From: DATEPR01 sp036503065
GTDB taxonomy: Bacteria; Actinomycetota; Actinomycetes; Mycobacteriales; Pseudonocardiaceae
Length of the DNA stretch: 7,501 nucleotides
NCBI GenBank assembly: GCA_036503065.1
Contig: DASXXM010000681.1
Coordinates: forward strand, 1-7,501
Direction: 5' to 3'
Shown here: piece after piece, positions 1 to 5,657 of the stretch
Position numbering within the stretch: position 1 is the first letter of the stretch
How the letters are laid out: each line of letters opens with the position of its first letter
Made by a program: the position numbers and the translations under genes
The notes under the pieces: generated by a model
Seen by the model: the letters and a program-made list of their open reading frames with translations, nothing else
What the model was told of the DNA's origin: nothing
Databases searched by the model: none

Positions 1-1
1 C

Positions 2-757
2 ACGTTGGAGGGCGCCGACACCCACGGCAAGGTCCGCTCGCTGGCCGCCAAGGCTCGTCGGCCCGACCCCGATCGACCGGACACCCCGCAGGTCGCGGCC
101 GTGTGCGTGTACCCGGACCTGGCCGAGGTCGCCGTGCGGGCGCTGGCCGGCACGTCGATCGGCGTGGCCAGCGTGGCGACCGCGTTCCCGTCCGGCCGGT
201 CGGCCCGGTCGGTGAAGCTGGCCGACGTGGCCGACGCGGTGGCCAGCGGCGCCACCGAGGTCGACATGGTGATCGACCGGGGCGCGTTCCTGTCCGGCCG
301 CTACGGCCAGGTGTACGACGAGATCGTCGAGGTCAGGGCGGCCTGCGGCGACACGCACCTCAAGGTGATCCTGGAGACCGGCGAACTCGTCACCTACGAC
401 AACGTGCGCCGGGCGTCGTGGCTGGCGCTGTTGGCGGGCGGCGACTTCATCAAGACGTCGACCGGCAAGGTCACTCCGGCCGCCACCCTGCCGGTGACCC
501 ACGTGATGCTCCAGGCCGTGCGCGACTGGCACGACCGAACCGGCCAGCACCGGGGCGTGAAATCGGCGGGCGGCATCCGCACCACCAAGGACGCGATCCG
601 CTACCTGGTCGCGGTGCACGAGGTGGCCGGGCCCGCGTGGCTGACGCCGAAGCTGTTCCGGTTCGGCGCGTCGAGTCTGCTGAACGACCTGGTGATGCAA
701 CGAAGAACCCAACTCGACGGCCACTACAGCGGCCCCGACTACGTGACGGTGGACTGA
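2..757 (+). CDS. deoC: Deoxyribose-phosphate aldolase, 5' end missing
   Basis: DeoC (DERA, EC 4.1.2.4) is a cytosolic class I aldolase that cleaves 2-deoxyribose-5-phosphate into acetaldehyde and glyceraldehyde-3-phosphate in deoxynucleoside catabolism. The visible 251 codons are open at the left edge. The first residues read TLEGADT, a typical internal DeoC stretch, so the TTG at position 5 is a leucine codon and the real start lies upstream. Diagnostic motifs are TEVDMVID (the aspartate at 263-265 matches the catalytic Asp), FIKTSTGK (Schiff-base lysine at 452-454) and GVKSAGGIRT (second catalytic lysine at 560-562), followed by the FRFGASSLLNDL phosphate-binding end. Motif spacing and the extended C-terminus fit the longer DERA type found in animals and many actinobacteria. 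The TGA stop overlaps the ATG of the next gene by one base (TGATG), so translation is probably coupled. The family call is secure; only the N-terminus is unseen. Confidence 0.95.
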   Translation, partial: TLEGADTHGKVRSLAAKARRPDPDRPDTPQVAAVCVYPDLAEVAVRALAGTSIGVASVATAFPSGRSARSVKLADVADAVASGATEVDMVIDRGAFLSGRYGQVYDEIVEVRAACGDTHLKVILETGELVTYDNVRRASWLALLAGGDFIKTSTGKVTPAATLPVTHVMLQAVRDWHDRTGQHRGVKSAGGIRTTKDAIRYLVAVHEVAGPAWLTPKLFRFGASSLLNDLVMQRRTQLDGHYSGPDYVTVD

Positions 758-2190
758 TGAGCGCGTGGGAGTACGCCCCGGCACCGGAGTCGCGGGACAT
801 CGCGAACCTCAAGCCCAGCTACCGGATCTTCGTGGACGGCCAGTTCGCCGACGGCACCGGCGAACCACTCAAGACGATCAACCCGGCCACCGGCGAGGTA
901 CTGGCCGAGGTGAGCACCGCAAGTACCGCGGACGTGGACCGGGCGGTCAAGGCGGCCCGGCGCGCCTACGACAAGGTGTGGGGCCGGATGCCCGGCACCG
1001 AGCGGGCCAAGTACCTGTTCCGGATCGCGCGGCAGATCGCGGAACGGGCTCGTGAGCTCGCGGTGCTGGAGAGCCTGGACAACGGCAAGCCGATCCGCGA
1101 GTCGCGGGACGTGGACGTGCCGACGGCGTCCGCGCACTTCTTCTACCACGCGGGCTGGGCCGACAAGCTAGGCTACGCCGGCTACGGCCCTGATCCGAAG
1201 CCGCTCGGCGTCGCCGGCCAGGTGATCCCGTGGAACTTCCCGCTGATGATGGCGGCGTGGAAGATCGCGCCCGCGCTGGCCTGCGGCAACACCGTGGTGT
1301 TGAAACCGGCGGAGACCACGCCGTTGACCGCGTTGGTGCTGGCCGAGATCTGCCAGCAGGCCGACCTGCCGCCCGGCGTGGTCAACATCCTGCCCGGCGC
1401 CGGGGACGTCGGCGCGGCGGTGGTCAGCCATCCGGACGTGCACAAGGTCGCGTTCACCGGCTCGACGGCGGTGGGCAAACAGATCCAGGCGTCGCTGGCC
1501 GGCAGCGGCAAGAAGCTGACCCTGGAACTGGGCGGCAAGGCCGCGAACATCGTGTTCGAGGACGCGCCGCTGGACCAGGCCGTGGAAGGCATCGTCAACG
1601 GGATCTTCTTCAACCAGGGCCACGTCTGCTGCGCGGGCTCCCGGCTGCTGGCCAGCGAGTCCATTGTGGACGAGCTGGTGGCGAAGCTGTACCACCGCAT
1701 CGAGACACTGCGGGTCGGCGACCCGCTGGACAAGAACACCGACGTCGGCGCGATCAACTCGGCAGAACAGCTGGCCAGGATCACGGAGCTGGCGGCAGCG
1801 GGCGACGACGAGGGCGCGGAACGCTGGACGAGCCCGTGCCCGTTGCCGGACAAGGGTTTCTTCTTCGCGCCCACCGTGTTCTCGAACGTCAGCCAGGCGA
1901 TGCGGATCGCGCGTGAGGAGATCTTCGGGCCGGTACTGTCGGTGCTCACGTTTCGCACGCCGGACGAAGCGGTGGCCAAGGCCAACAACACGCCCTACGG
2001 CCTGTCCGCCGGGGTGTGGACCGAGAAGGGCTCCCGCATCCTGGCCATCACCAAGCAACTAAGGGCCGGCGTGGTGTGGGCCAACACATTCAACCGGTTC
2101 GACCCGACCGCGCCGTTCGGCGGCTATCAGGAGTCCGGATTCGGCCGCGAGGGCGGCCGGGCCGGGTTGGAGGCGTACCTCGATGTCTGA
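757..2190 (+). CDS. NAD(P)-dependent aldehyde dehydrogenase, catalytically complete
   Basis: A 477-residue member of the ALDH superfamily (oxidation of an aldehyde to the acid with NAD(P)+). Frame-consistent landmarks are the oxyanion asparagine N160 in VIPWNFP, coenzyme-binding K183 and E186 in LKPAE, the FTGST loop, general-base E257 in LELGGK, the nucleophile C291 in NQGHVCCAGSR, and E387/E388 in REEIFGP. The length is near the usual 480-500. The frame stays open well upstream (to about 103), but that stretch overlaps deoC and is arginine/glycine-rich shadow sequence. The ATG at 757, in TGATG with the deoC stop, gives a normal ALDH N-terminus (SYRIFVDGQF near residues 25-34). Position directly behind deoC suggests that acetaldehyde from deoxyribose-5-phosphate is its substrate; this is inference. 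The next gene begins inside its last codons (8-base overlap). The sequence resembles the catalytic half of ALDH16-type proteins, but that subfamily assignment is tentative. Confidence 0.95.
   Translation: MSAWEYAPAPESRDIANLKPSYRIFVDGQFADGTGEPLKTINPATGEVLAEVSTASTADVDRAVKAARRAYDKVWGRMPGTERAKYLFRIARQIAERARELAVLESLDNGKPIRESRDVDVPTASAHFFYHAGWADKLGYAGYGPDPKPLGVAGQVIPWNFPLMMAAWKIAPALACGNTVVLKPAETTPLTALVLAEICQQADLPPGVVNILPGAGDVGAAVVSHPDVHKVAFTGSTAVGKQIQASLAGSGKKLTLELGGKAANIVFEDAPLDQAVEGIVNGIFFNQGHVCCAGSRLLASESIVDELVAKLYHRIETLRVGDPLDKNTDVGAINSAEQLARITELAAAGDDEGAERWTSPCPLPDKGFFFAPTVFSNVSQAMRIAREEIFGPVLSVLTFRTPDEAVAKANNTPYGLSAGVWTEKGSRILAITKQLRAGVVWANTFNRFDPTAPFGGYQESGFGREGGRAGLEAYLDV
2169..2173 (+). 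promoter_or_regulatory. Ribosome binding site for the pseudo-ALDH gene
   Basis: GGAGG sits nine bases before the ATG at 2183 and lies within the end of the preceding ALDH coding region. It supports independent but coupled initiation of the short ALDH-like protein, and argues against reading it as a broken continuation of the first ALDH. Confidence 0.7.
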
Positions 2191-3049
2191 CCGGGTCACC
2201 GTCGCGAAGACGTACAAGCTCTATGTCGGCGGCGCGTTCCCGCGCTCCGAGTCCGGCCGGTCCTATCCGGTCACGGACGCGAAGGGCGCGTTCCTGGCCA
2301 ACGCGGCGCAGGCGTCGCGCAAGGACGCCCGGGACGCGGTGGTGGCCGCGCGCAAGGCGTTCGGCGGCTGGTCCGGCGCGACCGCGTACAACAGGGGCCA
2401 GGTGCTGTACCGGGTGGCGGAGCTGCTGGAGGGTAGGCGGGACCAGTTCGTCGCCGAGCTGATCGCGTCCGAAGGTGTGCCGGCGCGCCGGGCACAGTCC
2501 CTTGTGGACTCATCTGTTGACAGGTGGGTCTGGTACGCCGGCTGGACGGACAAGATCGCCAGTGTGCTCGGCGCGTCGAATCCCGTTGCCGGGCCGTACT
2601 TCTCGTTCACCGTGCCGGAGCCGACCGGTGTCGTCGCGGTGCTCGCGCCGCAGGCGTCCTCGTTGCTCGGGCTGGTCAGCGTGCTCGCGCCGGTGCTGGC
2701 GGCCGGCAACACGTGTGTGGTCGTGGCCAGCCAGCACCGGCCGCTGCCGGCGATCACCTTGTCCGAGGTCCTGGCCACGTCGGACGTGCCGGGCGGTGTG
2801 GTGAACACGCTCACCGGCCGCACCGCGGAACTGGCCCCGTGGCTGGCCGCGCACGGCGACGTCAACGCGCTGGATCTGACCGGTGCCGCGGCGGGCCAGC
2901 GGGTCGACCTGGAACGGGCCGCCGCCGGCACGGTGAAACGCGTCCTGCGCGTCCCGGCAACCGAACCGGACTGGACGGCGACGCCGGACATCACCCGGCT
3001 GCGGGCGTTCGTCGAGTCCAAGACCGTCTGGCACCCGGTCGGCGTCTAG
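2183..3049 (+). CDS. Truncated non-catalytic aldehyde dehydrogenase-like protein (pseudo-ALDH, possible ALDH16 second domain)
   Basis: A 288-residue protein that aligns with the N-terminal, coenzyme-binding part of an ALDH: an YKLYVGGAF start, an alpha-helical segment near 45-130, PTGVVAVLAP near 147-156, then AAGNT and PGGVVNTLTG. It stops before a catalytic domain could follow. Compared with the preceding gene, oxyanion N160 corresponds to A158, cofactor K183 to V181 and E186 to Q184. There is no ELGGK glutamate and no catalytic cysteine. It is therefore unlikely to oxidise aldehydes and may be a structural or regulatory partner. The ATG lies in the last codons of the catalytic ALDH and has a GGAGG ribosome site at 2169-2173, nine bases upstream, so this is an intended start and not a frameshift remnant. 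Codon bias matches its neighbours, which argues against decay. Catalytic plus inactive ALDH units recall the two-domain ALDH16 proteins, here encoded separately. Function is inferred. Confidence 0.87.
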   Translation: MSDRVTVAKTYKLYVGGAFPRSESGRSYPVTDAKGAFLANAAQASRKDARDAVVAARKAFGGWSGATAYNRGQVLYRVAELLEGRRDQFVAELIASEGVPARRAQSLVDSSVDRWVWYAGWTDKIASVLGASNPVAGPYFSFTVPEPTGVVAVLAPQASSLLGLVSVLAPVLAAGNTCVVVASQHRPLPAITLSEVLATSDVPGGVVNTLTGRTAELAPWLAAHGDVNALDLTGAAAGQRVDLERAAAGTVKRVLRVPATEPDWTATPDITRLRAFVESKTVWHPVGV

Positions 3050-3981
3050 CGGAACCGGTTGAGCGCCTCGACGACGGCGGGCGAGAACGCGGCCCCGCCG
3101 CCGTGACCGGAGTCGACCACGACGAGTTCGCTGGTGGTCCAGGCTTTGGACAGGTGCCACCCGGTGTCCAGCGGGCAGCTGAGGTCGTTGCTGCCGTGGA
3201 TCAGGACGCCGGGAATGCCGTTGAGTTTCGGGGCGTCGCGCAGTAGTTGGTCCTCTTCCAGGAACGAGCCGTTGCGCCAGTAGTGCGTGACGAGCCGCGC
3301 GTACCGCAGCCGGAAGTCGGGATCGTCGAAGCGTGGCGGCATCGTCGGCCGGCCCATCTGGGCGTTGTCCCACCGGCACCACTCCAGCGCCGCCCGGTCG
3401 CGCATTTCGGGATCGGGGTCGAACACCAGCGTGGCGTAGACGTCGACCAGTGGCTGGTCCCGCATCGACTCCGGCACAATCGAGCTGAACCGGTCCCATG
3501 CCTCGGGGTAGACGCGCCGCAGGTCACTGGTCATCCACTGGACCTCGCTTCGATTCGTCTTGGTGATCAACCCCAGCACGAGTGCGCTGACCCGCTCCGG
3601 ATACGCCTCGGCGTAGGCAAGACCGAGAGTCGTCCCCCACGAAAGGCCCAACACGACCCAGCGCTCGATCCCGTGCAGTTCGCGCAGCGCTTCGATGTCC
3701 GAGATCAGGTGGCCGGTGGTGTTCGTGCTCAGGTCGACGTCGGGCTCGTGCGCCAGCGGCCTGCTGCGCCCACTGCCGCGCTGGTCGAAGATGATCAACC
3801 GATAGGCGTCCGGGTCGAAGAACCCCCGCGACCCAACGGACGCGCCGGTGCCCGGACCGCCGTGCAGGTAGACGGCGGGCGTGCCGACCGGATTGCCGCA
3901 GGCCTCCCAGTAGACCTGGTGTCCGTCACCTACATCGAGCAGACCACTGTCATATGGCTCAACGAGCGGGTATTTGTCCAT
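3046..3981 (-). CDS. pip: Prolyl aminopeptidase (proline iminopeptidase), alpha/beta hydrolase, peptidase family S33
   Basis: A 311-residue cytosolic alpha/beta hydrolase that should release N-terminal proline from peptides (EC 3.4.11.5). Visible are the oxyanion-hole motif HGGPG (40-44), the family signature DQRGSGRS (66-73), the nucleophile elbow GLSWGT with S114, the acid D266 in HGSNDLSCP and the base H293 in SGHGG. Order, spacing and length match bacterial Pip (about 310-320 residues). The frame is open for 78 more codons upstream, but that segment lacks family character and runs into the divergent stress-protein gene. The ATG at 3979-3981 gives the normal YPLVEPYDSG start. A GTG one codon earlier (3982-3984) cannot be excluded because neither has an obvious Shine-Dalgarno. 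The gene converges on the ALDH operon, its stop overlapping that of the pseudo-ALDH, and diverges from the stress-protein gene, so it is probably monocistronic and unrelated to either. Confidence 0.94.
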   Translation of the reverse strand: MDKYPLVEPYDSGLLDVGDGHQVYWEACGNPVGTPAVYLHGGPGTGASVGSRGFFDPDAYRLIIFDQRGSGRSRPLAHEPDVDLSTNTTGHLISDIEALRELHGIERWVVLGLSWGTTLGLAYAEAYPERVSALVLGLITKTNRSEVQWMTSDLRRVYPEAWDRFSSIVPESMRDQPLVDVYATLVFDPDPEMRDRAALEWCRWDNAQMGRPTMPPRFDDPDFRLRYARLVTHYWRNGSFLEEDQLLRDAPKLNGIPGVLIHGSNDLSCPLDTGWHLSKAWTTSELVVVDSGHGGGAAFSPAVVEALNRFR

Positions 3982-4105
3982 CACGTCGGAGAAATCTACT
4001 GATCCGGGGCGCGGGCCGACGAGTTGTTTTATGCAGAGCGGGCGCCGTTGGCTACTGTCCGGTAGGGTCTGGCCGCATCGGACACGTGGCATCCGGAGGT
4101 GTCGA
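3982..4105. promoter_or_regulatory. Divergent intergenic region between pip and the universal stress protein gene
   Basis: These 124 bases must carry the leftward promoter of pip and the rightward promoter of the stress protein-cyclase pair, because the two units point away from each other. The stretch around 4024-4034 is locally AT-rich and, read leftwards, contains a CATAAA-like element about 45 bases before the pip start. Read rightwards, TAGGGT at 4063-4068 could serve as a -10 hexamer for the stress gene. I could not find a well-spaced -35 partner for either, so the individual promoter elements are unresolved. Confidence 0.4.
4095..4099 (+). promoter_or_regulatory. Ribosome binding site fixing the GTG start of the universal stress protein
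   Basis: A perfect GGAGG lies six bases before the GTG at 4106. This decides the start: the frame is open back to about 3974 with in-frame ATG codons, but those positions have no comparable ribosome site and the extra residues are not family-like. Confidence 0.85.
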
Positions 4106-4558
4106 GTGGGCGCATACCAGACCGTGCTGGTCGGAACGGACGGCTCGGACTCCTCGTACCGCGCGGTGGACCGGGCCGCGGCACTCGCCAGGGACGCCGC
4201 CGCGCAGCTGGTCATCGTGTGCGCGTACCACCCGGCGAGCGAGCGCGAGGTGGCCGCCGCGAACGAGGCGCTCGGTGACGAGGCCTACCAGGTGGTCGGC
4301 TCGTCGCCGGCCGAGGACACGCTGCGCACCGCGGCCGACCGGGCCACGGCTGTTGGCGCCCAGGACGTGGTGACCGGCGCGATCAGCGGCGACCCGGTGA
4401 AATCCCTGATCGCCGCGATCGACGAGCACCACGCGGACCTGCTGGTGGTCGGCAACCGAGGATTGAACACGCTGGCCGGCCGGTTGTTGGGCTCGGTGCC
4501 GTCCGACGTGTCGCGGCAGGCTCGCTGCGACGTGCTGATCGTGCACACGGTCCGGTAG
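4106..4558 (+). CDS. Universal stress protein, Rv1636-like (probable cAMP/ATP-binding UspA family)
   Basis: A 150-residue single-domain UspA-fold protein, the usual length for the family. The N-terminal strand reads TVLVGTDGSDSS with G10 and D12 at the nucleotide-binding loop. The nucleotide motif G-2x-G-9x-G-S is intact (G116, G119, G129, S130), and the C-terminus is a typical final strand (DVLIVHTVR). From memory the protein is strikingly close along its whole length to Mycobacterium tuberculosis Rv1636 (about 146 residues), which is reported to bind cAMP more tightly than ATP; no alignment was run. It starts at a GTG with a strong ribosome site and is followed after three bases by an adenylate cyclase gene. 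A role in binding or buffering the cAMP made by that enzyme is therefore plausible. Family membership is certain; preference for cAMP over ATP is inferred from resemblance and context. Confidence 0.95.
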   Translation: MGAYQTVLVGTDGSDSSYRAVDRAAALARDAAAQLVIVCAYHPASEREVAAANEALGDEAYQVVGSSPAEDTLRTAADRATAVGAQDVVTGAISGDPVKSLIAAIDEHHADLLVVGNRGLNTLAGRLLGSVPSDVSRQARCDVLIVHTVR

Positions 4559-4561
4559 GAC

Positions 4562-5536
4562 GTGGCGCAACCGGGGCCGCCGGAACCGGTCCAGCGGCAG
4601 ATCGAACGGGCGCTGCTGGGCGGGGACCGCAAGTACAACCGGATCGAGGTCACCGAGGCCGCGGATGTCAGCCTGGACCGGGCAAGGCGACTCTGGATGG
4701 CGATGGGCTTCGCCGAGGTCGGCGACGAGGAGTACGTGTTCACCGACGGCGACGTGGCGGCCCTGCGGATCTGGGACGCGCTGGTCGGCACCGGCCTTGT
4801 CGGGCAGGACGACGAGGCATCCGTGGCCAGGGCGCTGAGCCAGCCGCTGTCCCGGCTCGCCGACTGGCAGGCGCAGCAGGTGCTGGCCCGCGGCCGCGAC
4901 CTGGACGCCGGGCCGGACCAGTTGGCCGACCTGGCCGAGGGCCTGCTGCCGGTGATCGAGGGACTCCAGTCCTATGTGTGGCGCCGGCATCTCGCCGCCG
5001 CCACCGGCCGGGCCCTGGCATCGGCCAACGACGACGAACTGTCCAGCCGGACGTGCGTCGTCGGGTTCGCGGACATCGTCGGCTACACCGCGACCACCCG
5101 GCACGCCGGCATCGACGAGTTGTCCGCGCTGCTGGAGGCATTCGAGAAGGACGCGACCGAGACCATCGCCTCGCATCGGGGCCGGGTGGTCAAGACCGTC
5201 GGCGACGAAGTGCTGTTCGTCACGGACGCGGCGGCCGACGCGGCCGAGATCGCGTTGCGGCTGGCCGATCCGGCGCGGATCGACCAGGGGCTGCCGACGT
5301 TGCGGGTGGGCATGGCGATGGGGCCGGTGCTCAGCCGGTTCGGCGACGTCTACGGCTCGGTGGTGAACCTGGCCGCCCGGCTGACCGCGTTGGCCCGGCC
5401 CGGCACCGTGCTGGTGGACAGGGAACTGGGCCAGGCGCTGCGGTCCGCTGAGAACTATCACCTTCGGGCCCGCCGACCCGTCGCGGTCCGCGGCTATCAC
5501 CACCTGCGTTCGTGGTCCCTGCGGCGTGCGGAGTAG
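4562..5536 (+). CDS. Class III adenylate cyclase with N-terminal regulatory domain
   Basis: A 324-residue soluble cyclase converting ATP to 3',5'-cAMP and pyrophosphate. The C-terminal catalytic domain (about 160-320) shows all six canonical class III residues at canonical spacing: metal-binding D171 (FADIVGYT) and D215 (TVGDE), adenine-selecting K211 and D262, and transition-state N269 and R273 (VVNLAARL). Lys plus Asp at the specificity positions favours ATP over GTP. Each monomer carries a full set, so a homodimer with two active sites is expected. Residues 1-155 have no membrane segment; residues 24-70 resemble a MerR-like helix-turn-helix (W45, then FTDGDVAALR), and 75-150 are helical, like the regulatory region of Rv1264/Rv1647-type mycobacterial cyclases. 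The GTG start follows the stress-protein stop by three bases in the same frame, with only a weak AGGA before it, so translation probably depends on coupling. Length and type recall M. tuberculosis Rv1647. Confidence 0.95.
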   Translation: MAQPGPPEPVQRQIERALLGGDRKYNRIEVTEAADVSLDRARRLWMAMGFAEVGDEEYVFTDGDVAALRIWDALVGTGLVGQDDEASVARALSQPLSRLADWQAQQVLARGRDLDAGPDQLADLAEGLLPVIEGLQSYVWRRHLAAATGRALASANDDELSSRTCVVGFADIVGYTATTRHAGIDELSALLEAFEKDATETIASHRGRVVKTVGDEVLFVTDAAADAAEIALRLADPARIDQGLPTLRVGMAMGPVLSRFGDVYGSVVNLAARLTALARPGTVLVDRELGQALRSAENYHLRARRPVAVRGYHHLRSWSLRRAE

Positions 5537-5544
5537 GTCCTGTT

Positions 5545-5562
5545 TTCCGGTACGACCCGGAA
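5545..5562. repeat. Short inverted repeat after the adenylate cyclase gene
   Basis: TTCCGG and CCGGAA flank a six-base spacer, nine bases after the cyclase stop. It could form a six-bp hairpin, but no T tract follows, so it is a poor intrinsic terminator. It might instead be an operator or a partial stem. A second weak pair (CCCGGC at 5600-5605, GCCGGG at 5621-5626, 15-base loop) lies further along the same 121-base gap. Both could arise by chance in DNA this GC-rich. Confidence 0.3.
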
Positions 5563-5646
5563 TCGTGTCGTGACCGTGACCCCGTAGGCTGCCGTGGTCC
5601 CCGGCTCGGAATCTCTCTGTGCCGGGCTCCATTTGTATCTGTGGCC

Positions 5647-5653
5647 GGGGAGG
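5647..5653 (+). promoter_or_regulatory. Ribosome binding site for the acidic hypothetical protein
   Basis: GGGGAGG ends four bases before the ATG at 5658. It selects this start over an in-frame ATG at 5619, which would add 13 residues rich in glycine and cysteine with no ribosome site. Confidence 0.75.
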
Positions 5654-5657
5654 TCGC

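Noticed and set aside
103..756. A possible 218-residue N-terminal extension of the aldehyde dehydrogenase
   Set aside because: It overlaps deoC completely, is Arg/Gly-rich and unlike any ALDH. The ATG at 757 overlapping the deoC stop gives the normal family start.
3982..4215. A 78-residue N-terminal extension of the prolyl aminopeptidase
   Set aside because: It would overlap the start of the divergent stress-protein gene and has no signal-peptide or family character; known Pip proteins begin close to the chosen ATG.
5585..5590. TAGGCT resembling an actinobacterial -10 box before the acidic protein gene
   Set aside because: There is no TTGAC-like element 16-18 bases upstream, so it was not called as a promoter.
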